From Streptococcus oralis (GTDB taxonomy: Bacteria; Bacillota; Bacilli; Lactobacillales; Streptococcaceae), in assembly GCF_004127215.1 (NCBI RefSeq), contig NZ_QEWJ01000014.1, forward strand, positions 1 to 36,849: a stretch of DNA of 36,849 nucleotides, written 5' to 3'. The position numbers were made by a program, and so were the translations under genes. The notes beneath the pieces are model-generated. The model made no database searches. It was not told the origin of the DNA and was given only the letters and a program-made list of their open reading frames with translations. Shown here piece by piece: positions 1 to 9,621 of this stretch; within the stretch, counting starts at the first letter, position 1, and every line of letters starts with the position of its first letter.

Positions 1-125
1 TGTGGACTACATTGATTACTACAACAATAAACGAATTAAGATAAAACTAAAAGGACTCAGTCCTGTGCAATACAGAACTAAATCCTTCGGATAAATTAAT
101 TGTCTAACTTTTTGGGGTCAGTACA
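1..125 (+). mobile_element. IS3-family insertion sequence, right end only (truncated by the window edge)
   Basis: The first 125 bases are the 3' part of an insertion sequence: the last 30 codons of a transposase followed by a terminal inverted repeat ending in CA at 125. The same 125 bases occur, apparently without mismatch, in reverse complement at 36391-36515, which fixes the element boundary, because similarity stops exactly after position 125. The tip reads, going inward, TGTACTGACCCC, a usual style for IS3 ends. The group (IS150/IS861-like) is a guess from the transposase C terminus. Confidence 0.85.
2..94 (+). CDS. IS3-family transposase (OrfB), C-terminal fragment
   Basis: Thirty codons plus stop, open at the window edge. 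The translation runs from VDYIDYYN to YRTKSFG and contains the YNxKR...KGLSPVQYR signature that ends IS3-family integrase-type transposases, downstream of the catalytic glutamate. It is identical to the end of the reverse-strand transposase at the far side of the window. Whether the whole gene is intact cannot be judged here. Confidence 0.85.
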   Translation: MDYIDYYNNKRIKIKLKGLSPVQYRTKSFG

Positions 126-162
126 AGTTGTGTAACTGCTTTTTTTGAGGAGTCTCTATATA

Positions 163-191
163 TTGACATCCAGTCAGGTCTTTGCTACAAT
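163..191 (+). promoter_or_regulatory. Strong sigma-70 type promoter of the choline-binding protein gene
   Basis: A consensus TTGACA at 163-168 is followed after 17 bases by TACAAT at 186-191, with the extended-10 TG at 183-184. The start point is expected near 198, giving a short leader with GGAGG at 199-203, 8 bases before the ATG at 212. The promoter begins 38 bases beyond the IS end, so the gene does not need the IS for expression. Confidence 0.8.
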
Positions 192-211
192 CAGTTATGG
201 AGGAAAATCTA

Positions 212-1195
212 ATGAAAAAATTTATAAAAATGATGCAAGTTGCTCTAGCAGTCTTTTTCTTCGGTTTTCTAGCTACAAATGTAGTATTTGCAGATGATTC
301 TGAAGGATGGCATTTTGTACAAGAAAACGGAAGAACCTACTACAAGAAGGGTGACATCAAAGAGACGGACTGGCGAGTGATTGATGGGAAGACCTATTAT
401 TTTGATTATAATGGCGAAATGGTTGTTGGTTGGCAGTACATTCCAATGCCAGTTAAGGGATATACAATTGGTCCTTACCCTAATGGTATAAGATTAGAAG
501 GTTCCCCAATGCCAGAATGGTACTACTTTGACAAAGATGGAGTGCTACAAGAGTTTGTTGGTTGGCAACAATTAGAGCTAAAAGATTCCTTAACCGTTGG
601 GAAAAAACATGGTGAAGGCTGGGAAGGTCCCGAAGTTCTTAAATTAGCATACTACTACTTTGATCAAGATCATTCTTTAAAGACAGGTTGGCTTTATGAT
701 CAATCTAACTGGTATTACCTAGCAAAAACAGGAAATTCTGGGAATAAGAATCTTGGTGGTGAGAAACGTTCTGGTTGGATTCAAGATGCTTCCACTTGGT
801 ACTATCTAGATTCAGAAACTGGTATCATGCAAACTGGTTGGAAGCAAATTGGCAATAAGTGGTACTACCTCCGTTCCTCAGGAGCTATGGAGACTGGCTG
901 GTATCAAGATGGTTCAACTTGGTATTATCTAGATGCTCAAAATGGAGATATGAAGACAGGCTGGGCTTATGTCGGTAACAAGTGGTATTATCTCCGTTCC
1001 TCAGGAGCTATGGCAACTGGCTGGGTGAAAGATGGTTCGACTTGGTACTATCTACATGCAAGTAATGGCGATATGAAGACAGGCTGGTTCCAAGTCAATG
1101 GTAAATGGTACTATGCTTATAGCTCAGGTGCTTTAGCAGTTAGTACAAGAGTGGATGGCTACTACGTCAATTATAATGGCGAATGGGTCCAATAA
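212..1195 (+). CDS. Choline-binding surface protein (CbpC/CbpJ/CbpF-like)
   Basis: This 327-residue secreted protein is anchored non-covalently to phosphorylcholine on teichoic acids. Residues 1-27 form a signal peptide (charged start MKKFIK, hydrophobic core, likely cleavage after VVFA). The rest is almost entirely choline-binding repeats: GW...WYYL/YYF units, irregular up to about residue 190 and then regular (TGWKQIGNKWYYLRSSGAM type) to the C terminus. No separate catalytic domain is visible, as in the pneumococcal CbpC, CbpF and CbpJ group. The start at 212 is preferred over the upstream in-frame TTG at 182, because GGAGG lies 8 bases before it and the signal peptide then begins correctly. 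In pneumococcus, as I recall, cbpC/cbpJ also lie just upstream of the mevalonate operon, which favours that orthology, but the paralogues are too alike to separate by eye. It is followed by its own terminator. Family call is firm; the specific paralogue is not. Confidence 0.92.
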   Translation: MKKFIKMMQVALAVFFFGFLATNVVFADDSEGWHFVQENGRTYYKKGDIKETDWRVIDGKTYYFDYNGEMVVGWQYIPMPVKGYTIGPYPNGIRLEGSPMPEWYYFDKDGVLQEFVGWQQLELKDSLTVGKKHGEGWEGPEVLKLAYYYFDQDHSLKTGWLYDQSNWYYLAKTGNSGNKNLGGEKRSGWIQDASTWYYLDSETGIMQTGWKQIGNKWYYLRSSGAMETGWYQDGSTWYYLDAQNGDMKTGWAYVGNKWYYLRSSGAMATGWVKDGSTWYYLHASNGDMKTGWFQVNGKWYYAYSSGALAVSTRVDGYYVNYNGEWVQ

Positions 1196-1203
1196 TGAAA
1201 GAG

Positions 1204-1233
1204 GCGATTGTGAAGGAAACAATCGCTTTTTTT
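1204..1233 (+). terminator. Intrinsic terminator of the choline-binding protein gene
   Basis: GCGATTGT at 1204-1211 pairs with ACAATCGC at 1219-1226 (8 bp, 7-base loop) and is followed by seven T residues at 1227-1233. This separates the surface protein gene from the mevalonate operon. A TATAAT at 1241-1246 just after it may be the -10 of the mevalonate promoter, but no convincing -35 precedes it. Confidence 0.9.
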
Positions 1234-1316
1234 GTGAAAATATAATAAAATAGATAGGAAAGAATAAATACTTGTATGAAAAATAAGACGGTCTTATCGT
1301 CTAGCAAAAGGAAAAC

Positions 1317-2195
1317 ATGACAAAAAGAGTTGGTGTCGGTCAGGCACATAGTAAGATTATTTTAATAGGAGAGCACGCTGTCGTTTACGGTTATCCTGCC
1401 ATTTCCCTGCCTCTCTTAGAGGTGGAGGTGACTTGTAAGGTGGTCCCTGCTGAAAGTCCATGGCGCCTTTATGAGGAGGATACCTTGTCTATGGCAGTGT
1501 ATGCTTCGCTTGAGCATCTAAATATCAAGGATGCTTGCATTCGTTGTCAGATTGACTCAGCTATTCCTGAAAAACGGGGGATGGGTTCGTCAGCAGCTAT
1601 TAGCATAGCAGCCATTCGAGCTGTTTTTGACTACTATCAAGTCGAACTGCCTCATCATGTACTAGAAATCTTGGTCAATCGGGCTGAGATGATTGCCCAT
1701 ATGAATCCGAGTGGTTTGGATGCCAAGACCTGTCTCAGTAATCGACCGATTTGTTTTATCAAGAATGTCGGCTTTACAGAATTAAACATGGACTTATCAG
1801 CCTATCTGGTGATTGCAGATACAGGCGTTTACGGTCATACACGCGAAGCCATCCAAGTGGTTCAAAGTAAAGGCAAGGATGCTCTCCCGTTTTTGCATGC
1901 CTTGGGAGAATTGACCCAGCGGGCAGAAGATGCGATTAGACAAAAAGATGCTGAAAAACTGGGACAAATCTTCAGTCAGGCGCATTTACATCTAAAAGAA
2001 ATTGGTGTTAGTAGCCCTGAGGCAGATTCCCTCGTTGAAACAGCTATGAGCTACGGTGCTCTGGGAGCCAAGATGAGTGGTGGTGGTCTAGGAGGCTGTA
2101 TCATAGCCTTGGTAGCTACTCTAGATAAAGCACAAGAACTAGCAAAACGATTAGAAGAGAAAGGAGCTGTTCAGACATGGATCGAAAGCCTGTAA
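1317..2195 (+). CDS. mvaK1: Mevalonate kinase
   Basis: A GHMP-superfamily kinase of 292 residues that phosphorylates mevalonate to 5-phosphomevalonate, the first of three ATP steps toward isopentenyl diphosphate in the cytosol. The N-terminal KIILIGEHAVVYGYPA (about 13-28) is the mevalonate kinase signature. The GHMP ATP loop PEKRGMGSSAAIS lies at 84-96, and the C-terminal KMSGGGLGGC motif is near 251-260. Length matches the streptococcal family. The ATG at 1317 follows an AAAAGGA-type ribosome site. The gene opens a four-gene operon and overlaps mvaD by 19 bases, so translation is probably coupled. The mevalonate-forming genes mvaS and mvaA are not in the window; in streptococci they normally lie elsewhere. 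Confidence 0.95.
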   Translation: MTKRVGVGQAHSKIILIGEHAVVYGYPAISLPLLEVEVTCKVVPAESPWRLYEEDTLSMAVYASLEHLNIKDACIRCQIDSAIPEKRGMGSSAAISIAAIRAVFDYYQVELPHHVLEILVNRAEMIAHMNPSGLDAKTCLSNRPICFIKNVGFTELNMDLSAYLVIADTGVYGHTREAIQVVQSKGKDALPFLHALGELTQRAEDAIRQKDAEKLGQIFSQAHLHLKEIGVSSPEADSLVETAMSYGALGAKMSGGGLGGCIIALVATLDKAQELAKRLEEKGAVQTWIESL

Positions 2196-3125
2196 CAGTA
2201 CGTTCCTACGCAAATATTGCCATCATCAAATACTGGGGAAAGAAAAAAGAAAAAGAGATGGTTCCTGCTACTAGCAGTATCTCTCTAACTTTGGAAAATA
2301 TGTACACAGAGACGACCTTGTCACCTCTACCGACGGCTGCGACGGCTGCGACGGCTGATGCCTTTTATATCAATGGTCAGCTCCAAAATGAGGCAGAGCA
2401 TGCTAAAATGAGCAAAATCATCGACCGTTACCGTCCGGCAGGTGAGGGATTTGTCCGTATCGATACCCAAAACAACATGCCTACCGCAGCGGGTTTGTCA
2501 TCTAGTTCTAGTGGTTTGTCCGCTTTGATCAAGGCTTGCAATGCTTATTTCCAGCTTGGTTTGAATCGGAGCCAGTTGGCGCAGGAAGCTAAGTTTGCCT
2601 CAGGTTCTTCCTCTCGTAGTTTTTATGGACCGCTCGGTGCTTGGGACAAGGATAGTGGGGAAATTTACCCTGTAGAGACAGACTTGAAATTAGCTATGAT
2701 TATGTTGGTGCTAGAAGACAAGAAAAAACCAATCTCTAGCCGCGATGGGATGAAACTCTGTGTGGAAACCTCGACGACCTTTGATGACTGGGTCCGTCAG
2801 TCTGAAAAGGACTATCAGGATATGCTGGTTTATCTCAAAGAGAATGACTTTGCCAAGGTTGGGGAATTGACGGAGAAAAATGCCCTTGCTATGCACGCTA
2901 CGACAAAAACAGCATCGCCAGCTTTTTCTTATCTGACCGATGCAAGCTATGAAGCCATGGACTTTGTTCGCCAGCTTCGTGAGCAAGGGGAAGCCTGCTA
3001 CTTTACTATGGATGCTGGTCCCAATGTCAAGGTTCTTTGTCTAGAGAAAGACTTGGAACATTTATCAGAAATCTTTGGTCAACGTTATCGCTTGATTGTG
3101 TCGAAAACAAAGGATTTGAGTCAAG

Positions 3126-3139
<14 letters not shown>
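2177..3139 (+). CDS. mvaD: Diphosphomevalonate decarboxylase
   Basis: This GHMP-family enzyme (320 residues) converts 5-diphosphomevalonate to isopentenyl diphosphate with ATP hydrolysis and loss of CO2. It has the N-terminal YANIAIIKYWGKK signature (11-23), the phosphate loop AGLSSSSSG (105-113), the ASGSSSRS segment (141-148) and the DAGPNVK motif near the C terminus. The start lies inside the end of mvaK1, and its own end overlaps mvaK2 by 14 bases. The protein is 3 residues longer than the usual 317, as I remember the pneumococcal form. The excess fits an in-frame 9-base tandem duplication that encodes a TAATAA run at residues 53-58, in a surface segment before the ATP loop. All catalytic motifs are intact, so activity is expected. 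Confidence 0.95.
2333..2359 (+). repeat. In-frame 9-bp tandem repeat inside mvaD
   Basis: The unit ACGGCTGCG is present twice exactly (2333-2341, 2342-2350), followed by a third copy with its last two bases changed (2351-2359, ACGGCTGAT). It encodes Thr-Ala-Ala, Thr-Ala-Ala, Thr-Ala-Asp. This is a typical slipped-strand product that keeps the reading frame. Confidence 0.9.
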
Positions 3140-5141
<2,002 letters not shown>

Positions 5142-5174
5142 CCATCCTCAGACCGAGGTGACTTTTTTGAATTG

Positions 5175-5183
5175 TGATAAAAT
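5175..5183 (+). promoter_or_regulatory. Extended-10 promoter of the liaFSR operon
   Basis: TGATAAAAT at 5175-5183 fits an extended -10 (TGn plus TAAAAT). No good -35 is visible at 17 bases; the nearest upstream sequence is GAGGTG. Start would be near 5190, with AGAGAGG just before the ATG at 5204. Lia-type operons are commonly autoregulated by the response regulator, but I could not identify a clear operator here. Confidence 0.5.
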
Positions 5184-5203
5184 AGAAAAGAGAGGATGCA
5201 GCT

Positions 5204-5902
5204 ATGAAAAAATTTCAAATCTTTTTATTTATTGAAGCCTGTCTGTTGACGGGAGCTCTGATTTTGATGGTATCAGAGCATTTTTCGCGTTTTCTGCTGA
5301 TTCTCTTCCTCTTTCTTCTCCTGATACGCTATTATACAGGTAAAGAGGGCAATAACTTCCTCCTCCTTGTGGCGACCATTCTTTTCTTTTTCATCGTCAT
5401 GCTCAATCCCTTTGTGATTTTAGCTATCTTTGTAGCAGTCATATACAGCCTCTTTCTTCTCTATCCAATGATGAATCAAGAGAGAGAGGAGACCGACTTG
5501 GTCTTTGAAGAGGTGGTGACGGTTAAAAATGAAAAGAATCGCTGGTTTGGCAATCTCCATCATTTTTCTAGTCACCAGACCTGCCAGTTTGATGATATCA
5601 ATCTCTTTCGCCTCATGGGTAAGGATACCATTCATCTAGAAAGAGTTATCCTAACCAATCATGACAATGTCATTATCCTTAGAAAGATGGTCGGAACGAC
5701 TAGGATTATCGTACCTGTAGATGTGGAAATCAGTCTCAGTGTCAACTGTCTTTATGGGGATCTAACTTTCCTCCATCAACCCAAGCGAGCCCTACGCAAT
5801 GAACACTATCACCAGGAAACCAGGGACTATCTCAAGAGTAACAAGAGCGTCAAAATTTTCCTAACCAGTATGATTGGAGATGTGGAGGTGGTCAGAGGAT
5901 GA
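5204..5902 (+). CDS. liaF: LiaF-like membrane protein of the cell-envelope stress system
   Basis: A 232-residue protein with about four hydrophobic membrane segments in the first 90 residues, followed by a soluble C-terminal domain (about 95-232) of the LiaF/VraT type, rich in beta strands. In Bacillus and other Firmicutes LiaF holds the paired histidine kinase inactive until cell-wall antibiotics act. The stop overlaps the next gene by 4 bases (ATGA), so it is translationally coupled to the kinase. The operon begins 76 bases after fni, separated by a terminator and its own promoter. The assignment rests on membrane topology, C-terminal character and the gene order F-S-R, which is diagnostic. 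In pneumococcus the kinase and regulator are called HK03 and RR03. Confidence 0.85.
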   Translation: MKKFQIFLFIEACLLTGALILMVSEHFSRFLLILFLFLLLIRYYTGKEGNNFLLLVATILFFFIVMLNPFVILAIFVAVIYSLFLLYPMMNQEREETDLVFEEVVTVKNEKNRWFGNLHHFSSHQTCQFDDINLFRLMGKDTIHLERVILTNHDNVIILRKMVGTTRIIVPVDVEISLSVNCLYGDLTFLHQPKRALRNEHYHQETRDYLKSNKSVKIFLTSMIGDVEVVRG

Positions 5903-6894
5903 AAAAGCAATCCTATCTGTTAATCGGGCTGACTTCTCTCCTCTTTATCCTCTTTTTGACCAATAGTCTGCTTGATATTTTTGAACTAGACTGGCCCTAT
6001 TTGCTACAAGATATCGAGAAAACTGAAAAGTTAATTTTTTTGATCTTTGTCTTTAGCCTTTCCATGACCTTCTTTTTTGTCCTATTTTGGCGAGTGATAG
6101 AAGAAGTCTCTCGCAGAAAAATGCAGGTCAATCTCAAGCGCTTATTAGCAGGAAAAGAAGTGGTTCAGGTTGCAGATCCAGACTTGGATGCCAGTTTCAA
6201 GTCCTTGTCTGGCAAGCTCAATCTTTTGACAGAAGCTGTTCAAAAGGCTGAAAACCAAAGCCTAGCCAAGGAAGAAGTGATTATCGAGAAAGAACGGAAG
6301 CGGATAGCGCGTGATTTACATGATACAGTTAGTCAGGAGTTGTTTGCGGCCCATATGATTTTATCAGGTGTCAGTCAGCAGGCTTTGAAGCTTGATAGAG
6401 AAAAGATGCAGACCCAGTTGCAAAGTGTCGTAGCCATCCTCGAAACAGCCCAGAAGGATCTTCGGGTCTTGCTCCTGCATTTGCGACCAGTTGAGTTGGA
6501 AGATAAGAGTCTGGTTGAGGGGATTCAAATCCTCTTAAAAGAGCTTGAAGACAAGAGTGATCTCAAGGTTAGTCTCAAGCAAAATGTGACGAAATTGCCT
6601 AAGAAAATCGAGGAGCATATCTTCCGTATTATTCAGGAGTTGATCAGCAATACCCTCCGCCATGCCCAGGCATCTTGTTTGGATGTCTATCTCTATCAGA
6701 CAGATGTTGAATTGCAGCTAAAGGTAGTGGACAATGGGATTGGTTTCCAGTTGGGGAGCTTCGACGACTTGAGTTATGGACTGCGAAATATTAAGGAGCG
6801 GGTTGAAGATATGGCAGGAACAGTTCAACTATTGACAGCTCCTAAGCAAGGACTGGCGGTTGATATCCGTATTCCGCTACTCGACAAGGAATGA
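5899..6894 (+). CDS. liaS: Sensor histidine kinase, LiaS/VraS type (HK03-like)
   Basis: A 331-residue membrane kinase. Two transmembrane segments (about 6-22 and 46-66) flank a very short extracytoplasmic loop, the mark of an intramembrane-sensing kinase. A linker and coiled segment (about 70-130) leads to the HisKA_3 dimerisation motif RIARDLHDTVSQ with the phosphorylated His at 141. The HATPase domain follows, with the N box QELISNTLRHA (Asn251) and the DNGIGF and GLRNIKERV segments. It should phosphorylate the downstream response regulator under envelope stress. It overlaps liaF by 4 bases and is separated from liaR by 13 bases. All catalytic motifs are intact. Confidence 0.95.
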   Translation: MKKQSYLLIGLTSLLFILFLTNSLLDIFELDWPYLLQDIEKTEKLIFLIFVFSLSMTFFFVLFWRVIEEVSRRKMQVNLKRLLAGKEVVQVADPDLDASFKSLSGKLNLLTEAVQKAENQSLAKEEVIIEKERKRIARDLHDTVSQELFAAHMILSGVSQQALKLDREKMQTQLQSVVAILETAQKDLRVLLLHLRPVELEDKSLVEGIQILLKELEDKSDLKVSLKQNVTKLPKKIEEHIFRIIQELISNTLRHAQASCLDVYLYQTDVELQLKVVDNGIGFQLGSFDDLSYGLRNIKERVEDMAGTVQLLTAPKQGLAVDIRIPLLDKE

Positions 6895-6907
6895 TAAAGG
6901 AGTAAAG

Positions 6908-7540
6908 ATGAAAATTTTACTGGTAGATGACCATGAAATGGTCCGATTGGGCTTGAAAAGCTACTTTGACCTCCAAGACGATGTAGAAGTCGTGGGCGAG
7001 GCGGCCAATGGTATCCAAGGGATTTCCTTAGCCTTGGAATTGCGTCCAGATGTCATTGTCATGGATATTGTCATGCCTGAGATGAATGGGATTGATGCCA
7101 CCTTGGCCATCCTCAAAGAATGGCCTGAAGCCAAGATCTTGATTGTGACCTCTTACCTAGACAATGAAAAAATCATGCCAGTCTTGAACGCTGGTGCTAG
7201 GGGCTATATGCTCAAGACTTCTAGTGCAGACGAACTGCTTCATGCCGTCCGTAAGGTAGCTGCTGGAGAACTTGCCATTGAGCAAGAGGTCAGCAAGAAG
7301 GTCGAATACCACCGCAATCATATCGAACTTCATGAGGACCTGACTGCGCGTGAGCGAGATGTGCTCCAACTCATCGCCAAGGGCTACGAAAATCAGCGCA
7401 TCGCAGATGAACTCTTTATCTCTCTCAAGACGGTCAAGACCCATGTGTCCAACATCCTAGCCAAACTTGAGGTCAGCGATCGCACTCAGGCAGCGGTCTA
7501 TGCCTTTCAGCACCACTTGGTAGGGCAGGAGGACTTTTAG
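6908..7540 (+). CDS. liaR: NarL/FixJ-family response regulator, LiaR/VraR type (RR03-like)
   Basis: A 210-residue two-domain regulator. The receiver domain (1-120) has the acidic pair Asp7-Asp8, the phosphoacceptor Asp53 in VMDIVMPEMNG, Thr81 and Lys103. The C-terminal LuxR-type helix-turn-helix (about 143-205) carries LTARERDVLQLIAKG and the recognition region ISLKTVKTHVSNILAKLEV. It is the partner of the kinase upstream. The start at 6908 follows AAAGGAG; an in-frame upstream start at 6860 would add 16 residues that do not belong to the family. It is followed directly by the alkylation-repair-like gene, whose ATG begins at the next base after the stop. Confidence 0.95.
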   Translation: MKILLVDDHEMVRLGLKSYFDLQDDVEVVGEAANGIQGISLALELRPDVIVMDIVMPEMNGIDATLAILKEWPEAKILIVTSYLDNEKIMPVLNAGARGYMLKTSSADELLHAVRKVAAGELAIEQEVSKKVEYHRNHIELHEDLTARERDVLQLIAKGYENQRIADELFISLKTVKTHVSNILAKLEVSDRTQAAVYAFQHHLVGQEDF

Positions 7541-8197
7541 ATGAGTCTTGCAGATTTACTTGAGGAGCTAGAAGCGGCAAAAGATCTAGAAAAAGCAGGC
7601 CCCATGGAAGCCTACATGAGGAATCAATTCCCATTTCTAGGCATTGCAGGTCCTGAAAGAAATGCACGTTATAAAAAATATTTTCCAAGTGCGAAAAAAA
7701 CAAAGATCATCGATTGGGATTTTGTGGACACTTGCTGGGAAAAGGATGCTAGAGAATACCAATATGTGGCCGTCAACTATTTGAAAGCCATGCAGTCTTA
7801 TCTAACAAAGAGCGATTTGCCTAAGCTTGAGAGTCTGGTCGTCACAAAATCTTGGTGGGATACGGTAGATATTCTAGACCGAGTAGTAGGAAGTCTGGTA
7901 TATGACAAACCAAAATTGGGAGAAATCATCCTCCAATGGAGCCTATCAGACAATATCTGGCTGAGACGAGTCGCCATTGACCACCAGTTGTTAAGAAAAG
8001 AGAAAACGGATGTTCATCTAATGGAAAAGATCCTGCTCAATAATCTGGATCAGACAGAATTTTTTATCAATAAAGCCATCGGTTGGGCTCTAAGAGACTA
8101 CTCCAAAACCAATCCAGATTGGGTAGCAAGCTTCATCGAAAAAAACAAGGAAAGAATGGCTGAACTTAGTATCAAGGAGGCTAGCAAGTACCTTTAG
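7541..8197 (+). CDS. DNA alkylation repair enzyme-like protein (AlkD family, HEAT-like)
   Basis: A 218-residue, helix-rich, tryptophan-rich protein with the AlkD/AlkC-type signature: RNQFPFLGIAGPERN near the N terminus, a WDxVD segment (WDTVDILD near 107) and NxWLRRVAI, DQTEFFINKAIGWALRDYSK in the C-terminal half. AlkD relatives remove bulky or positively charged alkylated bases, using a HEAT-like superhelix that cradles DNA. It abuts liaR with no gap (TAG then ATG) and uses the AGGAGG at 7528-7532 inside the liaR end, so it is transcribed with the stress regulator. Whether it has glycosylase activity cannot be told from the sequence. No terminator is seen before the tig promoter, only a weak GACTT/AAGTC hairpin that overlaps it. 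Confidence 0.85.
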   Translation: MSLADLLEELEAAKDLEKAGPMEAYMRNQFPFLGIAGPERNARYKKYFPSAKKTKIIDWDFVDTCWEKDAREYQYVAVNYLKAMQSYLTKSDLPKLESLVVTKSWWDTVDILDRVVGSLVYDKPKLGEIILQWSLSDNIWLRRVAIDHQLLRKEKTDVHLMEKILLNNLDQTEFFINKAIGWALRDYSKTNPDWVASFIEKNKERMAELSIKEASKYL

Positions 8198-8222
8198 CAT
8201 CATTGAAAAGCGCGTTCATGAC

Positions 8223-8252
8223 TTGAAAAAAGTCGCCCGTTTATGTTATAAT
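8223..8252 (+). promoter_or_regulatory. Promoter of trigger factor gene
   Basis: TTGAAA at 8223-8228 and TATAAT at 8247-8252 are separated by 18 bases, with an extended-10 TG at 8244-8245. The leader of about 30 bases carries AAGGAG at 8274-8279. This is the best-matching housekeeping promoter in the first 10 kb, fitting an abundant chaperone. Confidence 0.85.
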
Positions 8253-8289
8253 AGACTGTATTTAAAAAATTTTAAGGAGAAATGACAGA

Positions 8290-9573
8290 ATGTCTGTATC
8301 ATTTGAAAACAAAGAAACAAACCGTGGTGTCTTGACTTTTACTATCTCTCAAGGCCAAATCAAACCAGAAGTGGATCGTGTCTTTAACTCAGTAAAGAAA
8401 ACTCTTAACGTTCCAGGTTTCCGTAAAGGTCATCTTCCACGTCCTATCTTCGATAAAAAGTTTGGTGAAGAAACACTTTACCAAGATGTTTTGAACGCTC
8501 TTTTGCCAAACGCTTATGAAGCAGCTGTAAAAGAAGCTGGTCTTGAAGTGGTTGCGCAACCAAAAATTGACGTGACTTCAATGGAAAAAGGTCAAGACTG
8601 GGTCATCACTGCTGAAGTCGTGACAAAACCTGAAGTAAAATTGGGCGACTACAAAAACTTTGAAGTATCAGTAGATGTGGAAAAAGAAGTAACAGACGCT
8701 GATGTTGAAGAGCGTATCGAACGCGAACGCAACAACTTGGCTGAATTGGTTATCAAAGAAGGTGCTGCTGAAAATGGCGACACAGTTGTGATTGACTTCG
8801 TTGGTTCTATCGACGGTGTTGAGTTCGACGGTGGGAAAGGTGAAAACTTCTCACTTGGACTTGGATCAGGTCAATTCATCCCTGGTTTCGAAGACCAATT
8901 GGTAGGTCACTCAGCTGGCGAAACTGTTGATGTTATCGTAACATTCCCAGAAGACTACCAAGCAGAAGATCTCGCAGGTAAAGAAGCTAAATTCGTAACA
9001 ACTATCCACGAAGTAAAAGCTAAAGAAGTTCCAGCTCTTGATGATGAACTTGCAAAAGACATCGACGAAGAAGTTGAAACACTTGCTGAATTGAAAGAAA
9101 AATACCGCAAGGAATTGGCTGCTGCAAAAGAAGAAGCATACAAAGATGCAGTAGAAGGTGCAGCAATCGATAAAGCTGTAGAAAATGCTGAAATCGTAGA
9201 ACTTCCAGAAGAAATGATCCACGAAGAAGTTCACCGTTCAGTAAATGAATTCCTTGGAAACTTGCAACGTCAAGGTATCAATCCTGATATGTACTTCCAA
9301 ATCACTGGAACTACTCAAGAAGACCTTCACAAACAATACGAAGCAGAGGCTGAGTCACGTACTAAGACTAACCTTGTTATCGAAGCAGTTGCCAAGGCTG
9401 AAGGATTTGACGCTACTGAAGAAGAAATCCAAAAAGAAATTGAACAATTGGCTGCAACTTACAACATGGAAGTTGCACAAGTTCAAAACTTGCTTTCAGC
9501 TGATATGTTGAAACATGATATCGCAATCAAAAAAGCTGTTGAATTGATCACAAGCACTGCAACAGTAAAATAA
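8290..9573 (+). CDS. tig: Trigger factor, ribosome-associated chaperone and peptidyl-prolyl isomerase
   Basis: A 427-residue chaperone that meets nascent chains at the ribosome exit tunnel. The N-terminal ribosome-binding domain has [10 protein letters not shown] (41-50), the signature loop that docks on protein L23. A central FKBP-type isomerase domain (about 155-245) includes [14 protein letters not shown] and [13 protein letters not shown]. The long helical C-terminal domain forms the substrate cradle. Codon use is strongly biased (GAA, GGT, CGT, AAC), unlike its neighbours, which agrees with high expression. It is a single-gene unit with its own strong promoter and a shared bidirectional terminator. 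In pneumococcus, as I recall, several kilobases including choline-binding and mannitol genes lie upstream; here the repair-like gene is only 92 bases away. Confidence 0.97.
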   Translation: MSVSFENKETNRGVLTFTISQGQIKPEVDRVFNSVKKTLNVPGFRKGHLPRPIFDKKFGEETLYQDVLNALLPNAYEAAVKEAGLEVVAQPKIDVTSMEKGQDWVITAEVVTKPEVKLGDYKNFEVSVDVEKEVTDADVEERIERERNNLAELVIKEGAAENGDTVVIDFVGSIDGVEFDGGKGENFSLGLGSGQFIPGFEDQLVGHSAGETVDVIVTFPEDYQAEDLAGKEAKFVTTIHEVKAKEVPALDDELAKDIDEEVETLAELKEKYRKELAAAKEEAYKDAVEGAAIDKAVENAEIVELPEEMIHEEVHRSVNEFLGNLQRQGINPDMYFQITGTTQEDLHKQYEAEAESRTKTNLVIEAVAKAEGFDATEEEIQKEIEQLAATYNMEVAQVQNLLSADMLKHDIAIKKAVELITSTATVK

Positions 9574-9585
9574 TCTTAAAAGATA

Positions 9586-9612
9586 AAAAGCCCACCTGAT
9601 TAGGTGGGTTTT
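9586..9612. terminator. Bidirectional terminator between tig and recD2
   Basis: CCCACCT at 9591-9597 pairs with AGGTGGG at 9602-9608 around a 4-base loop. It has an A run on the left (9586-9589) and TTTT on the right (9609-9612), so it can end transcription of tig on the plus strand and recD2 on the minus strand. Confidence 0.9.
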
Positions 9613-9621
9613 CTTGCTGGT

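Noticed and set aside
126-150. AGTT-GTGT-AACT followed by seven T residues, as a terminator for the IS
   Set aside because: The stem is only 4 bp with no GC-rich core and is separated from the T run; too weak to call.
8911-9234. Minus-strand open frames of 62-107 codons within tig
   Set aside because: They are artefacts of the strong codon bias of tig and lack ribosome sites and family character.
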